Shown piece by piece: positions 42,142 to 52,861 of a stretch of DNA of 64,000 bases; the first letter of the stretch is position 1; each line of letters starts with the position of its first letter. A model generated the notes under the pieces. The model made no database searches. It saw only the letters and a program-made list of their open reading frames with translations, and was not told the origin of the DNA. Both the position numbers and the translations under genes were made by a program. This stretch comes from Alistipes putredinis (GTDB taxonomy: Bacteria; Bacteroidota; Bacteroidia; Bacteroidales; Rikenellaceae). Location: NCBI GenBank assembly GCA_022009915.1, contig CP091730.1, positions 62,001-126,000 on the forward strand. The letters run 5' to 3'.

Positions 42142-43666
42142 TCACTCCTCCACGTTAGCTATGTCGGTGGTTCCGTTGTCCTGATAGAGGTAACGCAGCG
42201 TCACCTTTCCGGTCTTTCGGTCGTAGTCCGTAAACTGCACTTTCGAATATTTGCCCGAAGCGGTTCTGAACACGAAAGGATAGCTGTAAGGACGGTACAG
42301 ATTGTCGTTCCACTTCACCTCGCTGGCCGATGTGGTGGTCGCAGGAGTAGTGGCGACAGAGAACACATTCTCGCCAAGGGCCAGCTCGGAACCGTCCAGC
42401 GTGTTGCAGACATATTCCTTGGGTGCATTTCCGTCCCGCAAGTCAAGCACCGAAAAATACGTCACGCGTCCGCTGCCGAGCGTCTTGCCTCGATTCGAAC
42501 GGGTCACGGTCAGAAAAAACTTGGGTTCGGACATGGCCTCGACCTGCGAAAGGTAATCCGTGAAGTCGAAGGCAATCTCCATGTCGGCCGACCCGTAGGC
42601 GCCCTGCATGTTGTTGTCGCCGCCCTGATTGCTGACCGTGGTGGTGGAGACCTTCACCGTCGGAATCTCCGCATAAGGTTTGTTCGCCACGCCGAGCGCG
42701 AAAAGCAAGGTCGTTGCGCGAAGTATAGGTCAGCCCGACCTTGAAGATTATTTTCGGCTCGTGGTACTTGACTGTGATTCCGGTCACGTCATCGCTGAGC
42801 ATGTTGCCGTCGGCATACTTCTGCAAGAAGAAGTAATAAGGCAGATAGAAACGTCCGTTGTCGTGCGAATAGGAGCCCCACGAATTGACCACTATGAAGG
42901 CTCCCGTGGTCGGCTCGCCTCCTTCGGGCGTAAACTCCACGGTATCGTCGTATCCCGCTATCGTCATCGCATGCGCTCCTGTGGTGGCGAGCCGAGTGAG
43001 AAGCGAACGGTAGCCGGTCTGCGAAGGGCCGTCGTAATAGTCGTTCATCTTCCAGTCGCTGCTGTAAGACGAATAGGTCACTACCCCGCCCTGCGCCAGA
43101 TAGCTTTTGACCACCTCTATTTCCGCTTCGCTCGTCACGGGCATGGACAGAATTTCGTCCACGCGATAGTGCATCGCGCGAATGTATTTGTCATAGCCGC
43201 TCTGCCAGCGGAACTGATAGGCGGAAGTCTGGTCGGGGAAATCGGCGAGATTCATAACGCCCGTACTGCGGGCGATGTTAAGTCCCTGTTCGGACCACCC
43301 GCCTTCGTCCATACCGTTATTCAGAAAATTCCATGTATAGAAGTAACTGAATACGTTGTCGGGTGCTGTCGCCTTGCGCCCCAAACAGCGGTTCATTTCA
43401 TAAGTGAACATATACCGTATGCCGGAAGACTGGGCGCACGAGCCGCCTATCTGGCTGAATATTGCGGGAAAGTGCTCCGAAACGGAGTTGTCCACGCTCT
43501 GCGGCAACGCTTCACGCGCCGAAGGCGTCCAGAGCCTGCGCTGTTCGAGCAGACGCTGCACCTCGGGCGTTTTGACCGGCACCGGATAAGACTTGCGCGG
43601 CTGTGCAAAAACCGCCGCCGTCTGGAAAACGACGGCCGCGGCAAGCAATACATTACGAATTTTCAT
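42142..43666 (-). CDS. Secreted papain-like cysteine protease (peptidase C1)
   Basis: Signal peptide MKIRNVLLAAAVVFQTAAVFAQ, short propeptide, then the papain fold: catalytic Cys in SQIGGSCAQSSG, catalytic His in GAHAMTIAGYD and Asn in VVNSWGSYSHDNGRFYLPY. A beta-rich C-terminal region of about 200 residues follows (VKVSTTTVSNQGG, GRVTYFSVLDLRDG), which may bind protein or anchor the enzyme. About 507 residues, one frame change near 42715. An ATG at 43693 is possible, but 43666 starts the signal peptide. Sits between the C25 protease and HmuY-like genes with gaps of 23 and 4 bases, so these are one transcript. Confidence 0.82.
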
Positions 43667-43689
43667 TCGACGAATCCTCTCTGAAAAAC

Positions 43690-45857
43690 TCATTTCAATC
43701 TGTTGTACGTTTTGAGTGCCTCGGCCCTTACCTTAGGTCCGTAAGACTCGTCGCGGCTCATGGCCTCGGCCACGGCGGCGATTTCCGGCGCCCTGTACGA
43801 CAGGCGGAACCAGCCGAAAGCCTCCAACATGTCTATCTGTGTCTGCTCGTCTCCGCAGTTTTTCATATATTCGAGAAGCTGCGGCACCATAAAGTGCACG
43901 TGATAGTTGCGCATCGAGCGAATATTGTTCATGCGCGAAGTCGGTTTGGCGTCGGGCGAGATAACCGTATTCATATCTTCAATCCAACGTTTGGAGTTGT
44001 ATTCTATTGCGTGCGCAATCTGCGCCTTCACTTTCTCGGAATCCATATAATTCGTGGATTCGTCGAACTGACGCTCGAACTCCGCCATTAGTTTGTCGGT
44101 TTCGAACATCGGCAGCGCCTGTTTCACTCCGAACTCGATTCTCTCCGTGGTATTGTTGCGTATGGCTGCCGAAATAAGCGCCGGAATCAGACGCTCGTCG
44201 CCGCAGGTCGCAATCATGTTCATGCCGAAACGCTCCACCATCTCGTAACTGTCGCCGACAGCCAGATTGAGCGCCTGAACGAAATTGTCGTCGCGGCACT
44301 CCGACAGGCTCACCAATGCCTGAACGCGCACGATACCGAAATTCGAGGTCTTGAAGATTTCGAGCAAGTCGTCCGAGGAGAGCTTTCCAGCACGGAACAA
44401 CTGCTCGATAGCCATCGTGCGAACCGCCGGATAAGGGCTTTTCATGGCCTTCTTCCATACTTTCACATCTCCCGAAGCAAGGGCGTCGTTCAAATCGAAG
44501 ATGTCCACCGAAGGCTTGAAGGTGAAAGTCGGGTCGCCGATGACATGAGCCTCCAAATAAGGGCCGTACTTGACCAGATTGCCCACGCGCATACCCATAC
44601 CTACGAGGCCGACATAACGGTCTATCCATTTGTCCTGCAACACGTTCACCGAATTGGCCACGACGGCAATCGTTTTGCCCGGATTGAAAATATAGGCATT
44701 GGCGATGCTGTTGTCCCTATGGAACGAGCCGTTGAAACATGCGTCCAGAACGACAAGACGTGCCGCCGGATGGTAGTTGTCGAAATCGCTCAGATACAAA
44801 TCCAGATTATAGAGGTGAATGGAGTCCTTAGCCCTCTGCTGGGCGTCGAACGCCCCGTCGAACCAGTGCTCCGGAACATCGAACTTGGTCATCAGCTTCA
44901 CCTTTATGGTATCAAGATTCTTACCGTGTTCGGCCGCGTGGCGCAAAGACTCGCGCAGATAGAGTTTCACGGATGCTATCTCGTCCGCCGCATAGTTATG
45001 GAGCGGAAGATTGTTCAGATACTGCGTGTCCCAGTCACCGTGGTGGTGCAGGACCGCATAGTCCAAATCCTCGCGCTGCATCTCGTTCATCAGCGTAAAC
45101 TTGATGTAGTCCTGCTGGCTGTGGTCTATGTAGCTGATGCCGTTTTTCTGTTTGTTGAGCCATGGGAAATGGTCCAGCAGCATGGCTTTCTCGTCGATGC
45201 GGGCCATCATGGACTCCGAAATGAAACCGTGTCCGCTGAAATAGAGAACCTGATCCAGAGTGTTGGCGCTGCGTTTCTCGGCGACCACCTTCTCCAAGTA
45301 GGCACGGAGTTTCTCGTAGCGGGAAGTTCCGCCGCAGTCGGTCGGGCGGATACGGCCGCTGTATATATCCGGACGAAGTCTCTGGGCCGAAGTCTCGGTC
45401 AGCGAGTAGTAAAAGTAATCCGGAATATCCTCGTCGCGTTCAATGAAACGGAATTCGAGCGAGAAATCGTCATAGAACCTGTCCGAGGGGACCGACGACT
45501 GTTTCTTGTCGAACGTCTTCTGATTCATCTTGAAGGCGCTGGTCATGTGCTGCGCGTCGCGAATCATCGGAATCGGAATATCGCCCATGAAGACGGCACC
45601 CTCGATAGGCGCCTTCTTGTCGGCATGCAGCTCGATGAGCCGAGAGCGCAACGAATCGGGCACGCCCCAGCAATCTATAACGGTGTATACTTTAAGTCCG
45701 CTGCGCTCGATTTCGGCGGCATAGGCCTCTATCTGCGGTTTGGCCTGCGCATAGCTGGCGCTGTCCACCACTATGGCGAATCCGCGTGCGGCCGGCGAGG
45801 CGAAGAGCGTCTGCGCGGCGAAAAAAGCAAACAAAGCAATAAATTCAGTCTTCTCAT
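43690..45857 (-). CDS. Gingipain-like C25 protease with HEAT-like repeats
   Basis: Exported protein (start MRRLNLLLCLF at 45857; one frame change near 45833 inside the signal peptide). Residues about 20-440 resemble the peptidase C25/caspase-like (clan CD) fold: GAVFMGDIPIPMIRD strand, a His in LHHHGDWDTQ matching the gingipain TGHG position, and catalytic Cys in VVLDACFNGSF followed by VVANSVNVLQD. An additional SGHG lies earlier. Residues about 450-720 form helical HEAT-like repeats (AVRTMAIEQLFRAGK, GIVRVQALVSLSECRDD, ERLIPALISAAIRNN), unusual for a C25 enzyme. No Por-secretion C-terminal domain is seen. Otherwise intact, about 720 residues. A Lys/Arg specificity cannot be read from sequence. 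Confidence 0.75.
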
Positions 45858-45886
45858 TATATAAAAAGTTAAATTGTTTTTCATTA

Positions 45887-47464
45887 TTAAAACAGCAGAT
45901 TTACGCCTGCCGTAATCTCGGCGAATTTCGTCTTTTCGAGTATCGACGAGAATTTGGAATCGCCCGTATAATATCTCATCCGAGCATCGGCATACACACC
46001 TATCCAAGTGGCGAAGCCCGAAAAGTTCACGGGAAACTGCGCCGAAACATTAAGCATTCCGGCACCGTAGCTCGCCGTGCGATACTCGAATGTCGGCGCC
46101 GTGTACTGATTGAGCAGTTTCGGCATGGCCGTCATCGAAGTGCTCAGCGGCATGGCGTACTCGCCCGCAAGCGACACGCTGAGCAGACACTTGCGCAAGT
46201 CTATATGTTCGGTAGCTCCGAGTCGCGCCACGGCTTTGGTATACTTCTGCATGTAACCGTCGCCCTCGTAGTGCAGCGTCTCGGAGGAGATGTATCGTCC
46301 GCTTAAAAACCAACTCAAAGTCGGTTTGTCGTTTTTCATAACGTCCATACGATACCCAATCGAGGCATCGATGTCGGTGGTGCGGTTCAGCAACGATTCG
46401 TTGAGAACCTCGTAATATAAGGAATTGTTATTGTTCGGGTCGCGCTTGGCCTGCTGGTCGTACCACGTTCCGTTGCCGCGTTCATACGAAGCAGTCAGCG
46501 TTACGTTGTGCACCAAATGCACTCCGTGCAGACTGAACCGCTCGGAAATGCCGTAGCCGCTGCGCGAATAGTCGCCGACCAAGAAAGTGAATGCAGAACC
46601 TCCGTCGCGAGCATCCTCGTCGCCGGAAAGATAGTAGAGTTCGAGAAAATTGGATACGGAACCCGACGAGTTGCGGGCCGCGAACTGGAAAGCGCCCTTA
46701 TAGGTCTCTCCCTTATAGTCTCTCGGATATGCACCCGACACACCCGTGGACATTGTCGCACAGTCTCCCATTCCCTTGAATCGGAAATATACGTAAGACT
46801 CCTGCGTGTTGATGATTGAATGCGTGATGCTTTCGCGCAAAATGTCTATGTCGGCGGAAAGGCCGAGCATGAAACGTCCCGCTATGCGCCATGCGATACC
46901 CGGATTCATCACGAAGTGCATCGCATCGTTTTTGGGACGCGGGTCGGTCTGATTGGCCGAACTGCCCGTCAGATACCGCACATTAAGCCCTATGGAGAGC
47001 TGTCTTATGGGAGTATATGAAACCCCAGCCCTCAAATCGAACTCCTCGATATTGAAGTCGCTGCGTATGGAATCGGCCAGAATAAACGGGTTCGCATCCG
47101 AGATGTACATCGTCGAATTCCAGCGCCTGTCGTTCTGTTTGCCGTTCCGATAGGACAGCAGGCCGAAACAGTCCACCTTGCCGAAACGGTGGTACCCCGT
47201 AACGGAAGCACCCAGCGCTCGGGTCTTGGACGATTCGTCCACATCATGAAAATCGCCTCTGCCCAGCGAGTAACCGACGTCTATACGGGTCATGTTACCT
47301 ACCGGATTATCCGAAAGAGTAGTGGGATTAAGGCTCCGCCACCCCGTATTGCCGATATAATTCAACTCCGAAAAAGCGGCAATTCCGCCTTCATCTGACC
47401 GAATGATACGACGGAAGACAGCGACAGCGCTACCGCACACATTATTTTTGGTTGCTCTTCTCAT
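45887..47464 (-). CDS. DUF6850-family outer-membrane beta-barrel protein
   Basis: About 525 residues of alternating aromatic/polar strands ending FAEITAGVNLLF, the aromatic C-terminus typical of outer-membrane barrels. GNTGWRSLNP, GYHRFGKVDCFGLLSYRNG and NPFILADSI match what I know of DUF6850. Start at 47464. Two frame changes hide the signal peptide: after an A run near 47445 the text reads IMCAVALSLSSVVSFGQ, and near 47370 it returns. Function unknown; in Bacteroidota it tends to lie near DUF4876 lipoproteins and TonB receptors, as here. A terminator-like hairpin precedes it. Confidence 0.7.
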   Translation of the reverse strand: MRRATKNNVCGSAVAVFRRIIRSDEGGIAAFSELNYIGNTGWRSLNPTTLSDNPVGNMTRIDVGYSLGRGDFHDVDESSKTRALGASVTGYHRFGKVDCFGLLSYRNGKQNDRRWNSTMYISDANPFILADSIRSDFNIEEFDLRAGVSYTPIRQLSIGLNVRYLTGSSANQTDPRPKNDAMHFVMNPGIAWRIAGRFMLGLSADIDILRESITHSIINTQESYVYFRFKGMGDCATMSTGVSGAYPRDYKGETYKGAFQFAARNSSGSVSNFLELYYLSGDEDARDGGSAFTFLVGDYSRSGYGISERFSLHGVHLVHNVTLTASYERGNGTWYDQQAKRDPNNNNSLYYEVLNESLLNRTTDIDASIGYRMDVMKNDKPTLSWFLSGRYISSETLHYEGDGYMQKYTKAVARLGATEHIDLRKCLLSVSLAGEYAMPLSTSMTAMPKLLNQYTAPTFEYRTASYGAGMLNVSAQFPVNFSGFATWIGVYADARMRYYTGDSKFSSILEKTKFAEITAGVNLLF

Positions 47465-47506
47465 AAGAAGCGACTCAGAAAAAAAGTTAATATCTCTATA
47501 TAATAT

Positions 47507-47555
47507 AAAAAGGTTCCGGCCTTTGCTCGGCCGCATGCCGCCTCGGGCCGGAACC
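47507..47555 (-). terminator. Intercistronic terminator or attenuator
   Basis: Stem GGTTCCGGCC (47512-47521) / GGCCGGAACC (47546-47555), 24-base loop, then TTTTTATATT on the minus strand. It lies between the DUF4876 and DUF6850 genes, so it should lower expression of the protease half relative to the receptor half. Confidence 0.65.
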
Positions 47556-47576
47556 ATAGCCTAATACTCTACCGCA

Positions 47577-48766
47577 TTATTTCGGCAGATTCACCAGCGG
47601 CTGGTCGATAAGGAAGTCCTTGGCCGAATCGTTCGTATCCTGATAGTATACGCGATTGGTTTCAGCATCGACAGTGCTCTTTCTGACGATAGCTTTTGCC
47701 GACCATGCTGCCATGCTGACGTAGGATGCGTCGTCTCTTGTGAGCAGGTTCTTGGTCGGTTCAGTCAATTCGGGGTCTACCATCTCCACTGCATCCAGAA
47801 CATAGTTGCTGGGCATCATCAGGTACTTCATGGTTCCGTCCGAATTGGGAACAGTGCTCAGGTTTGCCGGATCGGCTGCGAACTGTGCAGGAGTTTGGCC
47901 GGCAGGCAGTTTGGCCAGCACCATTGCCGAGCCGAATGCACCCTGTCCGAACGACTTGGGCTGTGCATTGTAGTAGATTACATCCATGTTGGGAGCCTCG
48001 TAATCCACATCGGTGAAGATACGTCCTGCATCGCTGAGATATATCTCCCAGTCGGCGCCGCTCAGATTGGGGCATTCAGCGGCTTTGAGCGTCGAGTGGT
48101 CGGTAGCGTCGTTGGCAATAACCACGCTCTGTCCGGGTTGCAGAGGATAGTCGGTTCCGTTGCCGGGGAATGCCACTACATAGCCGTAGAAAGGATAGCG
48201 GTCCAGCTGCTTGCCGTCATTGTCCACCCACTCGGTCGGTTTGCCTTGGAGCTGGGTCATGTTGCCGACTATGCACTGGTCCAGATACTGCACCTCGTCC
48301 GAATTGTTCACGATTTCGAAATAGGTGTCGTTGAAATAGTAGAGGTACGAAACATAGTACAGCGATTTGAAGATGAGCGAGGATTTTCTGACAGTCTGCA
48401 ATTCGACCGATGCAGCGGCGTCCTCATACACGTTCACGTTCGCAGAACCGTTGAGCGTAATTACGTCGCTTATCTTGCCGTTTACCAGAATGCGATACTG
48501 GCCCGACAGAAACCGTCAGTTGCAGGCTTTCGACAGCAACGGTATCCACAGAGTAGCTCTGCTCCTTCTCGTTGGTAGCCGAGATGCTCAGACCCTGCAC
48601 ATCGGCCATATTCACATCCTCGGGATATGAAATGTTAATCGACAGGGTGTACTTTTTTTCCCACCGGCAGTTTTACCGCCGTCATCGTCCTTGTCGCACG
48701 AAGACATCGCAACTACGCAGAGAGCGAGCAGCGAGCCGGCGAGCAATGCTTTGAAATTTTTTTCAT
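47577..48766 (-). CDS. DUF4876-family lipoprotein
   Basis: Corrected N-terminus is a lipoprotein signal (FKALLAGSLLALCVVAMSSC, Cys followed by DKDDDGGK). The rest has a first Ig-like domain (YTLSINISYPEDV, LQLTVSVGQYRILVNGKISD) and a beta-rich domain with FNDTYFEIVNNSDEVQYLD. About 396 residues. Frames change near 48765, 48655 and 48500, all in short homopolymers. DUF4876 proteins are found in Bacteroidota, often next to a TonB receptor, and their surface lipoprotein nature suggests ligand binding; no experimental function is known to me. The gene follows the TonB receptor gene by 47 bases. Confidence 0.75.
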
Positions 48767-48813
48767 AATTAAAACGTAATTAAATTATTAAATAATGAAG
48801 TTGATTGGTATAT

Positions 48814-51748
48814 CTATTTTTTCGAAGTTCCTATCTTGATTTTCAGTTCCGCGCCGAAGTACATATCGGGATAAATCTGCTTGTATCCTGTGGTGTGGCG
48901 ATAGACATGCCAGCGCGAAGAGTTGGTGAAGTTGTTGGCCGTAAAAGGAAAGTTCGAGCATCCGCCCCAGGCTCCTTGGTAAGGCGGAAATTGAGCATCA
49001 CCCACGGTTTGAACACCTCTTTGTCGAAAGCAGTCAGCATATACTTGCTCACCATCTGGTCATAGCGCGAATCAGTTTCGAACCCGGGCTGCCATGCGGT
49101 ATAGTTTTTCGTTCTTGTCGAGAAATCCGACGGGAGCAACGAAAAGGTTCTTTCCATCTTCCGTGAGTGCAAAAAGGTCATTGCCGTTCTTGTCGCGGTA
49201 TATGTTCTGGTAGCTCTCGTACCAAACCACCTGCACGGTAGTGGAGAAAAACCAATCTCAGCCTCGGGATATGGGTGATGAAACGGAAATTGGTATTCAC
49301 ACGGCTCTCTATCGTTCCGCTGCCGGCAGGGTACTTCTTCATGTAGGGGGTAGTTGTTGCGAATCGTCGCGACTCCGTCCTTGCATCTGATGCGCTCCAC
49401 GTTGAACCATGCTCCGTCCACGACCACCGACGTGCGCAGGGGTCTTATCTGCCCGAAGTTGAGCGAGAACTCCACTCCGTGCTTCTTGGTCATGTAGTTG
49501 TTATCCGGCACGTTATAGGTCAGAAGCAGCGTATCGGCCACTGTCGTGGCCTCGCCGGGGTTTCCGTCCTTATCCAAATAAGAGAGCACTCCGTCGCTGA
49601 ATTTCAGATTCGTCGCGCCCTCGGGCACCGAATAGCGGTTGAACCGCGAGAAATGCGGAACGGACGAAAAACCGAACTCGTCGGTGTGCCGTTCGTCGAA
49701 ATAAGTCACAACACCGTTTATCTGTCTGATGGCAAAGCCGATACCTGCCTCCCACTTGCGGCTTCTGGTGGGTTTGAGATTGGCATTCGCCGTAGACTTT
49801 ATCACATCGGTGGTCATCAGGGCAATCGAGGCGCCCTCGCCCTCCCTGATGCGGCTCAGGCTCAGATTGTCGAAATACGCATAATCGGGATAGAGGTAGA
49901 GCATCGAGGGTGCCTTGTGCGAAATGCCCCAGCCGCCCGTTATGCTCAACTCGTCGAAGATTTTGTTGTTGTCGCGGTTCAGGACCTCGTATGAAACGTT
50001 CACACGCGGCTCGACCATGAAGATTCCGCCCTGACCGGCACGCTGCTTGTCGAGAAACATCTGGGTCAGACGCACGCCGCCCTGAAACAGCAGCTGGGTG
50101 GCACCTATCTCCACGCTGGTCTTGTCTTCGGCGAAAAGCGAGAGATTGTGCAGCGCAGGTATGTCCTTGAATACACGCGGACGAAGCGTCTGCGAACCGC
50201 CCATCTGCGGCGGAGAAGCGATGTCGTATATCACGCCCTCGCCCTTGTTCATGTCCATGCGCCAATCCGCTCCTATTTTGACGTTCGTGTAGCTGTGATC
50301 GAGGAACTGAACGAGTTTTGAGGCCTTGACCACTCCGAACACGTTCACCGGCAGTCCGTCTATCGTGTAGTCCGAATAATACGACTGGGTAAGGAATCGG
50401 GCCTCCTGCACTCCGGCCTCGGTCGTGTTCGTAACCACGCCGTTGGGCGAAGCCACGTAAGCGTGCTGCTTGTCCTGCTGGTGCGAAACCGATGCACTCA
50501 GGCTGTAACCCAAATCGGAAATCACCTTTCCGCCTATTTTCCAGTCGCCCTCGATGCTGAGGCGTCCTCCGATATTGCTGTTTTTGAACGTCTCGCCCAG
50601 AAGATCCATCTGCGGGTCGCGGCGCTGATTGTTGATGTTCGAGAAGAACGACGCCCTGAGATTGAAGACGAAAGGCCGCGTCGAGGAGTTGAACACGTTG
50701 GAGTATCCGGCCGATGCGGTGATTCGGTCGTAGCCCATGTACCGTTTGCGCGTATCGCCGAAAGACTGGGACCAGTCCACTCCCGCATTGACGGCTCCGC
50801 CGTGTTTGAGGGCGAAACCCTTGCCCGCATAGGCCATTTTGGAGAACGGGTCGGCCTTGAACTTAACCTCCCACGGCGTCACGCCCGCCTTGGTCTTAAC
50901 CACGACCACGCCCGAGGTAAGGTTTCCGTACTCCACCGAAGGGATGCCTCGAATCACTTCGAGCGATTCGACGTTGTCGGCCGATATGGTTCGCATGTCC
51001 ACGCCTCCGGCCGAAGCGGTCTGCTGGGCCATGCCGTTATTCGAAGTATTGGTTCTGGAACCCGCCAGCGTGGGCGAAAGGGCCTGCATATTGCCGTCGT
51101 TGGACAGCGGTGCGCCGTCCAGAATAATGGCCGTACCCATCGCATTATTGGCATCGGAACTGATTTCGCGCACGGCCGCCTGTCCTATGGCGTTGAGATT
51201 CGGGTTCTTGGCAAGACTTCCCGGCAGCAGGCTGCAACATGTCGTCCAAACTCTTGGGCTGGATGTGCCGTATGGCGTCCTCGTTGATTACCGACGAAGA
51301 ACCCATGACCACCGGAACAGCAGTCACCACCACCTCTTCGAGACCGAAATTGAGAGAGTTCATCCTTACATCGAAATTCTCTACATCGGTCTTTACGTCC
51401 ATCTTCGACTCTATGGTCTTGAATCCGAGAGCGAAAACCACATACGCATGTTCGCCTTCGCGCACGCCGGCAAGCGAAAAACGCCCGTCCTTGTCAGTCA
51501 GCGTGCTCTGCGTGCCGTCGAGCAGGAACGTCGCCAGTTCGATTGGACGCCCAGTAAGGGTGTCGATTACGCGGCCCGATATTTTTATACAGATTCCTGT
51601 CGGTCCTCGATTGGGCATAGGCTCCGTTTGCGAAAAGCGACAGGATGACGCACGACAAAACGAATGCGAAACAATACGCCTTGCGAATGCGAACGAAGGC
51701 ACGTCCGACTTGTCCGTTATGGTTCTTATGTGTTCGTAGAATCGACAT
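48814..51748 (-). CDS. TonB-dependent outer-membrane receptor
   Basis: Signal peptide (CFAFVLSCVILSLFANGAYAQ, residue about 25-46), CarboxypepD_reg-like domain (ISGRVIDTLTGRPIELATF), plug domain (EEVVVTAVPVV, IILDGAPLSNDG, VESLEVIRGIPSVEYGNLTSG), then a 22-strand-type barrel. About 978 residues. Frames change near 51600, 51225, 49345, 49200 and 48975, so an unedited translation is broken several times; the C-terminus is KQIYPDMYFGAELKIKIGTS. A companion SusD-like gene is absent, so this is more likely an iron, heme, vitamin or peptide receptor than a glycan one. HmuR-type Tyr/Pro motifs are not clear. -7 box at 51826-51833. Confidence 0.85.
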
Positions 51749-51976
51749 GCTATAAATTTTTCTTTCTAATTTCCGTGCTTCCGTGCACGCTTCAACTGGC
51801 CTTAATACATCGGACCAATTTTTCGCAAATATATTAATAATTTTACTTATTTATATATGTGTGCGGCCTCGCACGATGAAAAATAATCAAAAATGATGAC
51901 TGCAAGGCAAGCCCGATACCGAGAAATAAGTAACGTAATTGGGCGGTAAAATAGTCTGTGAAGCGGCTTCGGCGCG
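51749..51976. other. Leader region between deoR and TonB receptor genes
   Basis: 228 bases with no gene. The part near 51834-51900 is AT-rich and holds the receptor's -7 box; beyond that nothing recognisable, neither riboswitch nor repeat. Confidence 0.5.
51826..51833 (-). promoter_or_regulatory. -7 box for the TonB receptor transcript
   Basis: TATATTTG, exact TAnnTTTG match, about 77 bases before the receptor ATG. No obvious -33 box or Fur-like palindrome; the leader carries a small GTGC/GCAC hairpin (51776-51790). Confidence 0.5.
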
Positions 51977-52742
51977 TCACTTCGCTATCACGACGCGAAT
52001 TCCCTGCTCCTCCATCGCCTTTATCGCCGACTCCGGACATCCGCTGTCGGTGACGAGCGTGTGAATCTGGTCGAGGTTGCATATCTTGCCGAATCCGCGG
52101 CGCGAAAACTTGGAAGAGTCGGCGAGCACTATCGTCTTGGAACAGACCCTCATCATCTGTTTGGTAAGCTCGGCTTCCTCTATGTTCGAAGTCGTGACCC
52201 CGTACTCGGTATCCAGACCGTCCACGCCGATGAAGAGTTTCGAACATGTGAACCTGTCGAACTCCGAAAGAGGCAAGCCGCGCACCGAAAGAGATTTCTT
52301 GTGAATAACGCCTCCGAGCTGGATGACGTTCACGTTCTCCAATCCGTTCAGTATCAGAGATACTTTCAAGGACGAAGTCACCACGTTGAGCGCCCCGTTC
52401 ACGCTGCCGATATTTTCGGCAAAAAGCGTAAATGGTGGAGCCCGACGCTATCATTATCGAATCGTCGGCATCTATGAGCGCAACGGCTGCACGGCCGATA
52501 GCCTGTTTCTGCCGCCTGTTGAGTTTTTCCTTTTCCGAAACGTTGCGGTCCGCCACATGCGGATTCGCCGGACACGCGCTGCCGTGAGTACGGTAAAGCA
52601 GGCCCATGTCCTCCAACTGCTTGAAGTCCTTTCGCACGGTAACGGTGGTGACGTCCAAATCGCGGGCGATATCGGCCACACGTATGAACCCGTCGCGTTT
52701 GAGAATCGAGAGAATGTATTTGTGCCTTTCGGCAATACTCAT
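51977..52742 (-). CDS. DeoR/GlpR-family transcriptional regulator
   Basis: N-terminal DeoR winged helix (MSIAERHKYILSILKRDG, VADIARDLDVTTVTVRKDF) and C-terminal sugar-phosphate-binding DeoR domain (IGVDGLDTEYGVTT, KTIVLADSSKFSRRGF). These repressors respond to phosphorylated sugars or glycerol phosphate. One frame change near 52415 joins the halves. About 255 residues; a start at 52754 (MAYV) is also possible. It lies 119 bases downstream of the glycerol-1-phosphate dehydrogenase gene on the same strand and has its own -7 box. The TonB receptor gene is downstream on the same strand, so either could be a target. Confidence 0.86.
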
Positions 52743-52799
52743 TACATAAGCCATAGCGGTACGAACTTGCGCGAAACGGGAAGAAAACGTTCCGCATCG

Positions 52800-52807
52800 C
52801 AAATATA
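52800..52807 (-). promoter_or_regulatory. -7 box for the deoR-like gene
   Basis: TATATTTG, exact match, 57 bases before the start at 52742. Confidence 0.45.
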
Positions 52808-52861
52808 CGATTTATTTCGGACGTTTCCTTTTATGCCTGCCTACAAAAACTTTACAGAGAC

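Noticed and set aside
51749..51850. A Fur box controlling the TonB receptor
   Set aside because: I searched the leader for a Fur-like palindrome and found only the -7 box and a short GTGC hairpin; iron control remains a guess.
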